NCBI RefSeq assembly: GCF_026343955.1
Contig: NZ_JAPKNI010000005.1
Coordinates: 402,679-466,678 of the forward strand
Direction: 5' to 3'
Origin: Kaistia defluvii
GTDB taxonomy: Bacteria; Pseudomonadota; Alphaproteobacteria; Rhizobiales; Kaistiaceae
Length of the DNA stretch: 64,000 bases
Positions 8,156 to 17,869 of the stretch are shown here, one piece after another; positions within the stretch are counted from its first letter, which is position 1; every line of letters begins with the position of its first letter. Position numbers and translations under genes: made by a program. The notes beneath the pieces were generated by a model, which did no database searches, had not been told where the DNA came from, and worked only from the letters and a program-made list of their open reading frames with translations.

Positions 8156-9610
8156 TCAGTGCACCGAGATCGGCGCCACGATCGGCTCGGTACCGCCGCG
8201 CATCAGGCCGAGCTGCTCGCGCCGGAGCCAGCGCGCGATCAGGAGCGCCGAGACCACGGCGAGGCCGGTGGCCAGCCCCATCCAGATGCCGATGCCCTCC
8301 AGCCTGGCCCAGAAGCCCAGGAGAACGCTGAGGCTGAGGCCGACGCCCCAGAAGCCGAGGCCGGCATAGATCATCGGGACGCGCGCATCATGCAGTCCGC
8401 GCAGCATGCCGCCGGCGATCGCCTGCGCGCCGTCGAAGACCTGGAACAGGGCCGCGATGCCGAGGAACGATACGGCGAGCGCGATGACCCCGGCATTGGA
8501 GGGATCGGTGCGGTCGAGGAAAATGCCGATCAGCGTTTCGGGAACCAGGAACATCATCACGGCGGTGCAGGCCATGAAGCCGACGCCCAGCACGAAGGGC
8601 GTCCAGCCCGCGCGGCGAATGGCGGCCGTATCGCCCGAGCCATAGGCGATGCCGACGCGCACGGTGGCGGCCTGCGAGAAGCCGAGCGGCACCATGAAGC
8701 AGAGCGACGCGATTTGGATGGCGATGGCGTGGGCTGCCACCGACGACGCGCCGATCAGGCCCATCAGGAAGACCGCAGCATTGAAGATGGTGACTTCCAG
8801 CCCCACCGCGATCGCCATCGGCAGGCCGAGCCGCCAGAGCGCGAGGAAGCGCGGCCAGTCGGCGCGCCAGAAGCGGCCAAAGACGCGATACCGCCGGAAC
8901 TGGCGATCCCGGACACAGACCAGCGCCATGCCGAGAAACATCAGCGTCGCCGACAGCGTGCTGCCGATGCCAGCGCCGAACATGCCGAGCGCCGGCAGGC
9001 CGAAATGACCGAACACCAGCGCCCAGACGATGAGCGCGTTGAAGACGACGCCGGCCATACCGACCACGAGCGACCAGAACGGCCGCTCCAGCGCGGCGAT
9101 GAAGGAGCGCAGGACCAGATACCAGAGGAAGGGCAGGATCGCCCATTGCATGCCGCGCATGTAGAGCGCGGCGAGATGCGCGAGGCCGGGATCCTGGCCG
9201 AGCCACAGCAGCAGCCGCTCGGTGTTCCAGAGCACGATCCAGAATGGCACCGCGATGGCAACCGAGGCCCAGAGTCCCTGCCGGACGGTACGGCGCACTT
9301 CGCGCACGGCGTGTCGATTTCGGCCGCGTTCGCGCGCCACCATCGGCGAGACGGCCGAGACCAGACCGATGCCGAAGATCAGCAAGGCAAAATAGAGATT
9401 CGTCGCCAGTGCGCTGGCCGCGAGGTGGTTCGCGCCGACCCAGCCCAGAATCACCACATCCGTCGCGGTGATGACCGTCTGCGCCAGATTGGTGAGGATC
9501 AGCGGCAGCGACAGCAGGATGGTCGCCCGGATCTCCGTCAGCCAGGGGTAGCCTCTGTCGGTCCCCGCGGGGACCCATTCGCGCACAGTCATGATTCCAA
9601 CGGCTCTCAT
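8156..9610 (-). CDS. MATE family (NorM-like) multidrug/cation antiporter
   Basis: This protein of about 484 residues has roughly twelve membrane segments arranged as two similar halves. Each half starts with a MATE_efflux domain: LSLPLILTNLAQTVITATDVVILGWVG in the first, LGLPMAIAVGLEVTIFNAAVFLMGLIG in the second. MATE proteins export cationic drugs or metabolites in exchange for Na+ or H+ across the inner membrane. The start is uncertain: ATG at 9610 or ATG at 9592 (MTVREWVPAG), neither with a strong ribosome site. It is divergent from the DUF2865 gene across 241 bases in which I see no other gene. The substrate cannot be predicted. Confidence 0.9.
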   Translation of the reverse strand: MRAVGIMTVREWVPAGTDRGYPWLTEIRATILLSLPLILTNLAQTVITATDVVILGWVGANHLAASALATNLYFALLIFGIGLVSAVSPMVARERGRNRHAVREVRRTVRQGLWASVAIAVPFWIVLWNTERLLLWLGQDPGLAHLAALYMRGMQWAILPFLWYLVLRSFIAALERPFWSLVVGMAGVVFNALIVWALVFGHFGLPALGMFGAGIGSTLSATLMFLGMALVCVRDRQFRRYRVFGRFWRADWPRFLALWRLGLPMAIAVGLEVTIFNAAVFLMGLIGASSVAAHAIAIQIASLCFMVPLGFSQAATVRVGIAYGSGDTAAIRRAGWTPFVLGVGFMACTAVMMFLVPETLIGIFLDRTDPSNAGVIALAVSFLGIAALFQVFDGAQAIAGGMLRGLHDARVPMIYAGLGFWGVGLSLSVLLGFWARLEGIGIWMGLATGLAVVSALLIARWLRREQLGLMRGGTEPIVAPISVH

Positions 9611-9851
9611 GGTGGAGGGTGCGGGGAAACCCGCGACGCCAGCGCGCCACCTAGTCACACCGGAGGCGAAATGACCAACCAAAGATCGTGATATCTGCCA
9701 TCAGAGCGATGCGAGGCGTCGTTCGCGTCGCCGCTTTGTGGCAAAAGCACGGCCCGCATGATGACCATCCGGCCCATCCATGCTATTGGCGTCTTGCCCT
9801 CAGGGCAGCTTTGGCAGGCAGGCGCAGCGCACGCGATTAAGGGCCACATCA

Positions 9852-10970
9852 ATGAGTGTCGAGAGAGTGTTTTCCCGAATTCTGATGGCCGCCATGATCT
9901 TCGCCGCCGGCGTGGAAATGGCCGAGGCAGCATCCAGCGTCTGTGTCCGCCTGGAAGGCCGACTTGCCTCCCTGCAGCGCAGCCAGAACTCCAGCGCCGG
10001 CAAGGCTGCGAATCAGGACGCCGCGATCAACCAGCAGCGCGCCGCGCTCAATGCGGCCAATGCCGAGGCACGCCGCGCCGGCTGCAAGGGCGGCTTCCTG
10101 ATGTTCAAGTCGAATTCCGCCGCGCCGCAATGCGCGGGTATCCTGAAGCGCATCAACGGCCTGCAGGCGAATCTGAACCGATTGGAGCAACGCCGCAGCG
10201 CCTCCAGCTTCAATCCGGCCACCAGCGCCCGACAGCGCTCGGACATCCTGCAGCAACTGGCCCTGAATGACTGCGGTCCGCAATACGCGGCCTATGCCCA
10301 GCAGCGCCCGCGCAACTTCCTGGAGCGCCTCTTCAACCCGGAAAACCGCGTCTACGAGCAGCAGCAGATCGCCCGCGTCCCGGCGACCGCCGAGCGGGAC
10401 CGCAATTATTCGACGGCCGACACGACCGAGCGTGGCTTCGGTCGCGGCAGCTACCGCACGCTGTGCGTCCGCACCTGCGACGGCTACTATTTCCCGATCA
10501 GCTTCGCGACACGCCGGGCCAATTTCGCGACCGACGAGCAGGTCTGCCAGCAGATGTGCCCCGGCACCCAGGTTGCCCTCTACGCGCATCGCAATCCGGG
10601 CCAGGACAGCTCCGACGCGCGCGCCGTCTCGGACGAAACGCCCTATAGCGCGCTGTCGACCGCCTTCGCCTACCGGACAAGCTTCAACCCCGGCTGCACC
10701 TGCGGCAGTCCGTCGTCGCTGCAGGCCTTCACCGGCGGCTACACGCCGGCGGCCCTTGCCGAGACGCCGATGGCCGAAGCGATGCCACCCATTCCCGGTC
10801 CGGCGCCGTTCCTCGGAGAAGACCCCGAAACACTCGCCAATCGCGCCGGTTCGCTCGATCCCGATTCGCTGGGCACCGCCAGCGTCGAAACGCCGGTTGC
10901 CTCGCTTTCGCCGTCGCGCCAGGCCGGCGTCACGCGCCGGGTCGGCCCGTCCTATTTTTACGCCCAGTAG
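9852..10970 (+). CDS. DUF2865 domain-containing secreted protein
   Basis: This protein of about 372 residues has an N-terminal signal sequence (IFAAGVEMAEAAS) and a coiled-coil-prone, Gln/Ala-rich region (residues about 35-130). The conserved DUF2865 core follows (YRTLCVRTCDGYYFPISFATRRANFATDEQVCQQMCPG). Repeated CxxxC pairs continue to NPGCTCGSP and suggest several disulfides. The start at ATG 9852 is preceded by AAGGG. DUF2865 is a Rhizobiales-typical family without an assigned function. The protein is probably periplasmic or outer-surface. It is transcribed away from the MATE gene and has no obvious operon partner. Confidence 0.88.
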   Translation: MSVERVFSRILMAAMIFAAGVEMAEAASSVCVRLEGRLASLQRSQNSSAGKAANQDAAINQQRAALNAANAEARRAGCKGGFLMFKSNSAAPQCAGILKRINGLQANLNRLEQRRSASSFNPATSARQRSDILQQLALNDCGPQYAAYAQQRPRNFLERLFNPENRVYEQQQIARVPATAERDRNYSTADTTERGFGRGSYRTLCVRTCDGYYFPISFATRRANFATDEQVCQQMCPGTQVALYAHRNPGQDSSDARAVSDETPYSALSTAFAYRTSFNPGCTCGSPSSLQAFTGGYTPAALAETPMAEAMPPIPGPAPFLGEDPETLANRAGSLDPDSLGTASVETPVASLSPSRQAGVTRRVGPSYFYAQ

Positions 10971-11183
10971 ATCGGAGCCCTCCGCTCCGCCCGCCTGTGA
11001 GGCAACGTCCGTCGCGTCATGGACGGCGGCACCGACTAGATGCTCAACTATCCAAAGCCGGAACGCGACCAACGCAGCGAGGCGTCGGGGTCGCGGTGCC
11101 TGGCAGGACCGCGAAGAAGCGACCAGGACGATCGCACTGCCGAAGGCGGGCCGTCCGACAAGACAAGACGGGAGCAGACGCCA

Positions 11184-12422
11184 ATGACCCTTATCACCAC
11201 GCCGCCCTGGCTCGGGCTGCCGACGCATCGAAACTGGCTGAACGACCAGACCAACCGCCTGATCGGCTTCCTGCAGGGAGCCCGCCTGGAGGTCGGCGGC
11301 TTCGGCTATCTGCTCGAGGATGGCACCTGCGATCCGACGCGCCCGCGCGAGCTCTACCTCAACGGCCGCATGACCCATGTCGCGGCCCTTGCCTATCTGC
11401 GCGGCATTCCGGGCGCCGGCCCGCTGATCGATCACGGCGTTGCCGCCCTGACGAACGACTTCCACGACAGGGTGAATGGCGGCTGGTACTCGGCGCTCGA
11501 GCCTGCCGGCGGACCGATCCCCGGCCGCAAGGCGGCCTATGACCATTCCTTCGTCCTGCTGGCCGGCGCCTCTGCCACGGAAGCCGGGCGACCGGGCGGA
11601 CGTGAACTGTTCGATGCCGCGATCGAGGTCTTCCTGAAGCACTTCTGGGACGAGGAAGCGGGCATGTCGCGCGAGTCGTTCGCGGCCGACTTCACCGATA
11701 TGGACAGCTATCGCGGTGCCAACTCGAACATGCATTGGGTCGAGGCCTGCCTCGCCGCCGGCGACGCGTCGGGCGACGCCGTCTGGTACGACCGGGCGCT
11801 TTCCATGGCGGATCGCCTGATCAACCGGGCCGCGCGCGAGCACAACTGGTTCCTGCCGGAGCACTTCGATTCCGACTGGAAGCCGCAGCTCGACTACAAC
11901 ACCGACGATCGCGCCCACCCGTTCCGGCCCTTTGGCTCGACGGTTGGGCACTGGCTGGAATGGTCGCGCCTGCTGGTACACATCGAGGCCTCGCTCACCG
12001 CGCCGCCGGCCTGGCTACGCGAAGCGGCCACGGCTCTCTTCAACCATGCCATCACCTTTGGCTGGGCCGTCGATGGCCATGACGGCTTCGTCTACACGAC
12101 GGATTTCGAGGGAGTCGTCGTGACGGAGGTGCGCATGCACTGGTCGCTTTGCGAGGGCATTGCCGCCGCCGCCCTGCTCGGCGCGGCGACGGGTGACGCC
12201 CTCTACGAGCACTGGTATCGCAAACTCTGGGACCATGCCGCCCGATACTTCGTCGAGCCCGAGCGCGGCACCTGGAAGCACCAGCTCGCCGGCGACCTCA
12301 CGGAAGCCGGTTCCGTCTGGCCCGGGCGGCCGGACACCTATCACGTGCTGAATGCGCTGCTTCTGCCGCAGCTTCCGGCAGCGCCGGGCGCCGCCACTGC
12401 GCTGGCGCGCGGCCTCGCCTGA
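11184..12422 (+). CDS. AGE-family sugar isomerase, YihS-like
   Basis: This 412-residue protein has the (alpha/alpha)6 barrel of N-acylglucosamine 2-epimerase family enzymes and resembles E. coli YihS throughout. The three histidines expected for aldose-ketose isomerisation are present: His184 in ANSNMHWVEA, His256 in GSTVGHWLEW, and His387 in DTYHVLNA. The start at ATG 11184 has GGAGCAGACG upstream. YihS relatives interconvert mannose, fructose, glucose or sulfoquinovose. None of the other sulfoquinovose genes is nearby, and there is no sugar transporter or kinase, so the substrate is open. Mannose/fructose isomerase is the conservative guess. It is cytosolic. Confidence 0.87.
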   Translation: MTLITTPPWLGLPTHRNWLNDQTNRLIGFLQGARLEVGGFGYLLEDGTCDPTRPRELYLNGRMTHVAALAYLRGIPGAGPLIDHGVAALTNDFHDRVNGGWYSALEPAGGPIPGRKAAYDHSFVLLAGASATEAGRPGGRELFDAAIEVFLKHFWDEEAGMSRESFAADFTDMDSYRGANSNMHWVEACLAAGDASGDAVWYDRALSMADRLINRAAREHNWFLPEHFDSDWKPQLDYNTDDRAHPFRPFGSTVGHWLEWSRLLVHIEASLTAPPAWLREAATALFNHAITFGWAVDGHDGFVYTTDFEGVVVTEVRMHWSLCEGIAAAALLGAATGDALYEHWYRKLWDHAARYFVEPERGTWKHQLAGDLTEAGSVWPGRPDTYHVLNALLLPQLPAAPGAATALARGLA

Positions 12423-12450
12423 ACCCACGCGACCACCTGCGATCCAGTCC

Positions 12451-12480
12451 GAGGCCGGCTTTGCCGGCCTCGTTCATTTC
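12451..12480. terminator. Hairpin between convergent genes (AGE isomerase and gltX)
   Basis: A perfect 9-bp stem, GAGGCCGGC-(TTT)-GCCGGCCTC (12451-12471), followed by GTTCATTTC, lies between the two convergent stop codons. It could serve both directions, though the T-tract is weak. Confidence 0.65.
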
Positions 12481-13846
12481 AGGAAGAGAGCGCCGCCTCG
12501 AGCCGCGCCAGGGCCTGCTCGCGGCCGATCAGCGGCAGCAGCGCCGCCAGTTCCGGTCCGTGGTCGAGGCCGGTCAGAACCTGGCGGAGCGGCATGAACA
12601 GCGCCCTGCCCTTGCGGCCGGTCGATGCCTTGACCGCGTCGGTCCAGGCCTTCCAGCTCTGTCCGTCGAATGGCCCATCGGGCAGGAGGTCGCGTGCCGA
12701 TGCCAGGAAGGCCCGCTCGTCATCGTCCGCCGGGACATGCGCCGTGACCGGCCCCGTCACCACCGCCCACCAGGCGATCGCGTCCTGGAGCAGGACGAGA
12801 TTGCCGCGCACGGCGCTCCAGAAAGCCTCGCCGCCTTCGACGCCCAATGCTTTGAGACGGTCTGCGACCTCCGCATAGGGCTTGGCGTGCAGGAGCTTGG
12901 CGTTGAGTCCGTCAAGATCGGCCGGCTCGAACTTGGCCGGCGCCTTCGAGACCATGGAGAGATCGACCAGGCTTGCCAGCGTCGGCAGGTCGACAACCGG
13001 CTCGACGGAGACAGACGTCCCGATCAGAACGGCGAGCGAGTTGACCGCCATCGGCTCGTAGCCCGCCTCGCGCAGCGAACCCAGCGACAGCGCGCCGGTG
13101 CGCTTCGAAAGCCCCTCGCCCGTCGCCGTCGTCAGCGTGTTGTGATGGCCGAAGATCGGCAGGGGGGCGCCGAGCGCCTCGAACAGCTGCAATTGCACGC
13201 CAGTATTGGTGACGTGATCGTCGCCGCGAATGATGTGCGTCACGCCCATGTCGGCGTCATCGACCACGGAGGGCAAGGTGTAGAGATAGGTGCCATCCTC
13301 GCGGATCAGCACCGGATCCGACAACGAGCCTATATCGACCGTCTGCGGCCCGCGCACCAGGTCGTCCCAGGTCACATGCCCGGCCGACTCGTCGAGCTTG
13401 AAGCGCCAGTGCGGCCTGCGGCCTTCCGCTTCCAGCCGGGCGTGGTCGTCCTCGGTCAGCTTGAGCGCGGCGCGGTCATAGACCGGCGGCAAGCCGCGCG
13501 CCGCCTGACGCTTGCGCTTGCGGTCCAGTTCCTCGGCGGTCTCATAACAGGCATAGAGGCGCCCCGCCTCCTTCAGCCGCACAACGACCGCATCATAGGA
13601 ATCGGTGCGCAGCGACTGGCGCTCGAACTGGTGCGGCAGGATGCCGAGCCAGTTCAGATCGCGCCGGATGGCCTCGGCATATTCCTCCTTCGAGCGCTCG
13701 CGATCGGTATCGTCGAGCCGCAGGATGAAGCGCCCGCCCGCCTTCAGGGCGAAAAGCCAGTTGAGCAAGGCAGGTCGCGCATTGCCGATGTGGAGAAAGC
13801 CGGTCGGAGACGGCGCGAAGCGGACGATAACGGAGGGGCTGGTCAT
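12479..13846 (-). CDS. gltX: Glutamate-tRNA ligase
   Basis: This 455-residue class I GluRS has a HIGH-type motif in [20 protein letters not shown]. The KMSKS-type motif reads [21 protein letters not shown], with the usual L(S)KR form of GluRS. The zinc-finger cysteines of some GluRS are absent. I chose ATG 13846 ([16 protein letters not shown]) because the family starts there; the upstream in-frame codons belong to the end of the preceding gene. Alphaproteobacteria often carry two GluRS paralogues and lack GlnRS. Whether this copy charges tRNA-Glu, tRNA-Gln or both cannot be read from the sequence. It starts 10 bases after the GT4 gene, so the two are probably co-transcribed. Confidence 0.95.
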   Translation of the reverse strand: MTSPSVIVRFAPSPTGFLHIGNARPALLNWLFALKAGGRFILRLDDTDRERSKEEYAEAIRRDLNWLGILPHQFERQSLRTDSYDAVVVRLKEAGRLYACYETAEELDRKRKRQAARGLPPVYDRAALKLTEDDHARLEAEGRRPHWRFKLDESAGHVTWDDLVRGPQTVDIGSLSDPVLIREDGTYLYTLPSVVDDADMGVTHIIRGDDHVTNTGVQLQLFEALGAPLPIFGHHNTLTTATGEGLSKRTGALSLGSLREAGYEPMAVNSLAVLIGTSVSVEPVVDLPTLASLVDLSMVSKAPAKFEPADLDGLNAKLLHAKPYAEVADRLKALGVEGGEAFWSAVRGNLVLLQDAIAWWAVVTGPVTAHVPADDDERAFLASARDLLPDGPFDGQSWKAWTDAVKASTGRKGRALFMPLRQVLTGLDHGPELAALLPLIGREQALARLEAALSS

Positions 13847-13856
13847 GGCGAAGGCT

Positions 13857-15308
13857 TTAGCGCGCGCCGCAAGCCCGCGCAACGATCTGCCTGGTCCGCT
13901 TCACGAAACGCTCGATCTCCCGCGCGACGCGCCGGATCGGGCCGCGTTTCCGGCGCGGGATCGCCGCCGCCAGCGCGCCATATGCCGCGACGTCGTAGCG
14001 GGTGACGTAGCGGTCGATCGCATCCACAAGCGGACGCTCGGCCTCTGGAGGAAATCGCAATGGCCCCGCCTGGGGCAGGCTCGTGCCCAGCCGCTCGACA
14101 GCCTTCGCGATTTCCGGATCCGGAACGCCCGGCGAGGGCGCCATCGCATGGCGACCCAGGACGCCCGCCTTCAGTTGGCGGGCAACGATCGCTGTCGTGT
14201 AAAAGGAGGTCAGATTATCGTTCTGCCAACGGACAACGGCATCGCGAAGCGATGGGTCCGTCGCTGCCAGGACAAGCTCGGCCGCTTCGTCATAGTCCAT
14301 GCGGCCTAGCGCCAAGGGGTGATGGGCAAGAAACTCGCCGATCGCGGTCGAGCGCAATCCCACAACGGGAAGCCCACTCCGCATGGCCTCGAAGATAGGG
14401 AGGCCAAATCCCTCATGCTCCGAGAGGCAAAGGAAGACGTCGCTGTCGCGATAGAATTCCCGCAATTCGGCAAACGAGACCTCGGCGGGAAAGCGCGCAT
14501 CCACGCCGCACGCCTCAGCGAGCGCTTTCGCCTCCTGCACATAGGCCGGCATCGTCGGATCGGGCCGGCCGACCAGCGTCAATTGAACCCGCCGGCTGGA
14601 CCGCTGCTGCAATGCCGCGGCCGTCATGACGAGATGCAGGTATCCCTTGTGCGGCACGATCCTGCCGACGAAGAGGATCCGGATGCATTCATCCGACGCT
14701 GCGGGCCGATCCGGCGGAGCGCTCTCTCCCTCGAAGAGGAAAGGCGAGATCGGATAGACGACATGCACGCGCTGCGGCTCGATGCCCAGAACGGCCAGTT
14801 GCTTGGCGGAATAGTTGGAATTGGTCCAGAACGAGGCGTTCGACCGGGCGCCGATCGCCATCACGCCCTTGAGCCCGTTCAGGGTATTCAGAGTCGCCTT
14901 CGCGGAATACCTGGCGAAGAACCACGGTGGCGTGTTGTTGTGCCAACGAACGATGACGGCCGCCGGCAAGTCCGGGATCTCGGTATCGAACGCGGGCCAT
15001 CCATCACAAAAATGGTAGATCACCAGGGCTCCCGGCCGTTCCCCCAGCCAGGCGCGCAACGCCCCGATGGGCTCCGTGGGAATGCCGTCATAGTGCCGCC
15101 CGTTTCGGTGCTCGCAGAAGATCCGCACCTCGACTTCATCGCCGGCCCATTCGCGAAGCACGCGAAACTGGCCCAGGCAGTCATATCCGATGGAGTCGGA
15201 GAGTTCCCACAGATGGCGGATGACCAGCGCTATTCTTGAAACGGTTGCCAGTCCCGCTGTCGCGGGCCCCGATTCAGAGGCTTCACCAAAAGGACTGCGC
15301 GGATCCAT
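13857..15308 (-). CDS. GT4-family glycosyltransferase
   Basis: This protein of about 483 residues has a GT-B fold. The C-terminal nucleotide-sugar half is clear: [19 protein letters not shown], then LTLVGRPDP, then [22 protein letters not shown] with the retaining-enzyme E-x7-E pattern. The N-terminal half contains [12 protein letters not shown] and [11 protein letters not shown], typical of GT4 enzymes that act on lipid-linked or surface glycans. A basic, Arg-rich C-terminus ([22 protein letters not shown]) could contact the membrane. The start is set at ATG 15308, which has GGGGAGGGAACTGCC upstream, rather than 15353. Acceptor and donor are unknown. It lies just upstream of gltX. Confidence 0.87.
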   Translation of the reverse strand: MDPRSPFGEASESGPATAGLATVSRIALVIRHLWELSDSIGYDCLGQFRVLREWAGDEVEVRIFCEHRNGRHYDGIPTEPIGALRAWLGERPGALVIYHFCDGWPAFDTEIPDLPAAVIVRWHNNTPPWFFARYSAKATLNTLNGLKGVMAIGARSNASFWTNSNYSAKQLAVLGIEPQRVHVVYPISPFLFEGESAPPDRPAASDECIRILFVGRIVPHKGYLHLVMTAAALQQRSSRRVQLTLVGRPDPTMPAYVQEAKALAEACGVDARFPAEVSFAELREFYRDSDVFLCLSEHEGFGLPIFEAMRSGLPVVGLRSTAIGEFLAHHPLALGRMDYDEAAELVLAATDPSLRDAVVRWQNDNLTSFYTTAIVARQLKAGVLGRHAMAPSPGVPDPEIAKAVERLGTSLPQAGPLRFPPEAERPLVDAIDRYVTRYDVAAYGALAAAIPRRKRGPIRRVAREIERFVKRTRQIVARACGAR

Positions 15309-15429
15309 GGCAGTTCCCTCCCCGACCGGCGCAAGAGAAGGTCGAACCGACATCCTGAGCCCACGCTAAAGTTGCAACCAAAATGAGCGGAATTAAGGAG
15401 AGCGCCCCATAGATTGCAAAGGAATCGAC

Positions 15430-16527
15430 TTAGCGGACGATGGTGATCCGCTTCGCGGCCCGGGTCAGTCCGGTGTAGAGCCAGCGGTCGCGGTGCTCGC
15501 GAAAGGCGTAGCTTTCGTCGAACAGGACCAGATCATCCCATTGCGAACCCTGCGACTTGTGCACGGTCAGCGCGTAACCATAGTCGAACTCGTCGGAATT
15601 GCGTCGCTGCGCATAGGGCAGATCCTCGCCGCCATTCTCGAAGAAGTTCGGATGGACCGAGACCTTCACGGCCTTCCCCGTCGCGTCTTCCTCCGGCTTC
15701 AGGCTGAGGCGCAGGAAGCTCTTCCGCGGCGCGCCGAGTTCCGAGACCACCCAGGTGCCGCCATTGAGCAGGCCCTTCTGCTTGTCGTTGCGCAGGCAGA
15801 CGAGCTTGTCGCCCACCGCCGGCATGGGGCTCAGCAGGCCCTTCAGCTCGCGGATGCGCTGGTTGTAGAGCCGGCGCGTCTTGTTGGTGCCGACGAGAAC
15901 CTGGTCGGCGGCAAGGATCTGCGCGGCATCGATCTCGCGCCGCGAGATGACGCGGCTCTCGCCATGCTCGCCATATTCAATCGGCTCGCCGGCCCGGACC
16001 GACATGGAAAGGCGAATGATCGGATTGTCCTGCGCCTGACGGTGCACCTCCGTCAGCATCGAATCGGGTTCCTGCTCGGTGAAGAAGCCCCCTCCCTTGA
16101 CCGGGGGAAGCTGCGCTGGATCGCCCAGCACCAGGACCGGCGTGCCGAAGGACAGCAGGTCGCGACCGAGATCCTCGTCCACCATCGAGCACTCGTCGAT
16201 GATGATCAGGTCGGCCTTCGAGGCGGCGCTGTCATGGTTCAGCGCGAAGGTCGGCTGTTCGTCGTCATCGTCATTGGCGCGCGGCCGATAGATCAGGCTG
16301 TGGATCGTGCCCGCACCTTCGCAGCCCTTGGAGCGCAGTACGTGCGCCGCCTTGCCGGTGAAGGCGGCGAAGGCAACGTCGCCGTCAATATCCTCGGCGA
16401 TGTGGCGGGCAAGCGTCGTCTTGCCCGTGCCGGCATAGCCAAACAGGCGGAAGACGGGACTATCCCCTCGCCGCAGCCATTCGGATACGGCGGAGAGCGC
16501 ATTTTCCTGTTGGGGCGACCAGCGCAT
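15430..16527 (-). CDS. RecD/Dda-like SF1B DNA helicase
   Basis: This 365-residue ATPase has all superfamily 1 helicase motifs. They are Walker A GYAGTGKTTLARHIAE, motif Ia FAAFTGKAAHVLRSKG, Walker B LIIIDECSMVDEDLG, motif III LVLGDPAQLPPV, motif V YGYALTVHKSQGSQWDDLVL, and motif VI LYTGLTRAAKRITIV. It lacks the N-terminal extension of RecD2 and is not next to recB or recC, so it resembles the stand-alone Dda-type 5'-3' helicases. It starts MRWSPQQENAL with GGAGCCTTC upstream. It is cytosolic and probably assists repair or fork restart; the specific role is unknown. Confidence 0.92.
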   Translation of the reverse strand: MRWSPQQENALSAVSEWLRRGDSPVFRLFGYAGTGKTTLARHIAEDIDGDVAFAAFTGKAAHVLRSKGCEGAGTIHSLIYRPRANDDDDEQPTFALNHDSAASKADLIIIDECSMVDEDLGRDLLSFGTPVLVLGDPAQLPPVKGGGFFTEQEPDSMLTEVHRQAQDNPIIRLSMSVRAGEPIEYGEHGESRVISRREIDAAQILAADQVLVGTNKTRRLYNQRIRELKGLLSPMPAVGDKLVCLRNDKQKGLLNGGTWVVSELGAPRKSFLRLSLKPEEDATGKAVKVSVHPNFFENGGEDLPYAQRRNSDEFDYGYALTVHKSQGSQWDDLVLFDESYAFREHRDRWLYTGLTRAAKRITIVR

Positions 16528-16938
16528 GAAGGCTCCGACACAATGATCGCCCCTGATAGCCGATTCATGCGCTTTGTGCAGGAACGCAGAGGGCGAAAGC
16601 CCGCGTCATTTAAGCAACAGTGCCCGGCTTCTCAAGGTGCCGGGGCAAAACATGCTTAACGTGCCTTGGTTTGGGCCAATCTGCGCCCCAGACAGGGGCG
16701 AATGGAAAACGGATACAGCCGTGGGTGCACTTGGATTGGCCCGCTGTGTGGCGAATTTGTCATTGCGACAAAATGCGAAAGCAACCAGTAAGGATCGATA
16801 TCATTCTTATTGGATCGCGCCGCCAGGGCGTCGGCGGAATTCGAGCCAGTCGAGACGATCGGGTTCGGAAATGCTTCCCCCGAGGCGTTCCGGTTTTAAT
16901 TGGGTTCTTCCCAGTATGATGATGAAAAGGAACAGGCT
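16528..16938. other. Intergenic region between divergent helicase and L,D-transpeptidase genes
   Basis: These 411 bases hold no convincing gene. Two small inverted repeats are visible: CGCCCC-AGACA-GGGGCG (16684-16700) and TTTGTC-ATTGC-GACAAA (16756-16772). Promoters for both flanking genes must lie here, but I could not pick sigma-70 boxes with confidence. The TTTGTC repeat is a candidate operator. Confidence 0.5.
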
Positions 16939-17754
16939 TTGAACGAGACGAAGCCTCTGAAGGCGGCCGGAAAGCTGAGCCGCCGAACATTCATGATCGG
17001 CCTGCCGGTCGTGCTTGCAGCATGCCAGACTTCGCAGCCGGGTGGCCCCGTCGCCAGCGGTGGCGGCATGGGCGGCGCCCCGGTCATCGACCAGGGCTTT
17101 GCGACGATGTACGGCCCGATCACGGATGAGCCGTTCCCGATCGCCGCCATCGACCTGACCAAGATCAACCCGCGCTTCTATCGCCAGGTGGTCAACCTGC
17201 CGAGCGAGATCAATGCCGAGCCGGGCACGATCGTCGTCGATCCGTACAACCACTTCCTGTATCTCGTTTTCGAGAACGGCACCGCGCTGCGCTACGGCGT
17301 CGGCGTCGGCCGACAGGGCTTCGCCTGGTCCGGTGACGCGACCATCCAGGCCAAGCAGCAGTGGCCGAAGTGGCATCCGCCCAAGGAGATGATGGCGCGC
17401 GATCCGGAAGCCGCGAAGTGGCCCGACGGCATGCCCGGCGGCCCCGGCAACCCGCTCGGCGCCCGCGCGCTGTACCTCTATCAGGGCAAGGTCGACACGC
17501 TGTACCGCATCCACGGCACGACGCAGCCCTGGTCGATCGGCAAGTCGCTCTCGTCCGGCTGCATCCGCATGATGAACCAGGACATCATCGACCTCTACAG
17601 CCGCACGCCGATCGGCACGCGGGTCAAGGTTCTCGGCAATTCGACGCCGGATCCGGTCGCGGTCTATGACTCCAAGGGTGGCGCACGCCCCGATCCGGAA
17701 CCCGCTTCGACCGCCGGCTACGTTCCGATCCCGCCGGATAGCGTCCACGGCTGA
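16939..17754 (+). CDS. L,D-transpeptidase (YkuD domain), predicted Tat-exported lipoprotein
   Basis: This 271-residue protein probably starts at TTG 16939, because GAAAAGGAACAGGC puts AAGGA 7 bases before it; no ATG fits the frame nearby. The N-terminus has a twin-arginine-like motif (SRRTFM, residues 14-19), a short hydrophobic stretch and a lipobox LAAC with Cys29. The YkuD domain (about residues 105-235) ends with IHGTTQPWSIGKSLSSGCIRMMNQDI, containing the His and the catalytic SxGCxR cysteine. Such enzymes make 3-3 cross-links in peptidoglycan or attach proteins to it. A Pro-rich C-terminal tail follows. It is monocistronic and ends at a strong terminator. Confidence 0.9.
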   Translation: MNETKPLKAAGKLSRRTFMIGLPVVLAACQTSQPGGPVASGGGMGGAPVIDQGFATMYGPITDEPFPIAAIDLTKINPRFYRQVVNLPSEINAEPGTIVVDPYNHFLYLVFENGTALRYGVGVGRQGFAWSGDATIQAKQQWPKWHPPKEMMARDPEAAKWPDGMPGGPGNPLGARALYLYQGKVDTLYRIHGTTQPWSIGKSLSSGCIRMMNQDIIDLYSRTPIGTRVKVLGNSTPDPVAVYDSKGGARPDPEPASTAGYVPIPPDSVHG

Positions 17755-17777
17755 TCCGGCACGCGGCAGCGAATATG

Positions 17778-17810
17778 AAAAGGCCCTCCATCGGAGGGCC
17801 TTTTTCTTTT
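17778..17810 (+). terminator. Strong rho-independent terminator
   Basis: AGGCCCTCC-(ATC)-GGAGGGCCT (17781-17801) is flanked by an A-run on the left and TTTTTCTTTT on the right. It ends the L,D-transpeptidase transcript and, read the other way, could also end the nadE transcript. Confidence 0.88.
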
Positions 17811-17869
17811 GCGCAGACGTTCGAACGCAGGGACTGGAGCCCGCCATTGCGGTCTCCACCAGAACGGAT

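Noticed and set aside
9849..11981. A 710-residue open frame antisense to the DUF2865 and AGE genes
   Set aside because: It is Arg/Ala/Gly-rich with no recognised domain and spans two real genes on the other strand; typical of GC-rich DNA.
11184..12422. A sulfoquinovose catabolic locus based on the YihS-like isomerase
   Set aside because: No sulfoquinovosidase, kinase, aldolase or transporter gene is nearby.
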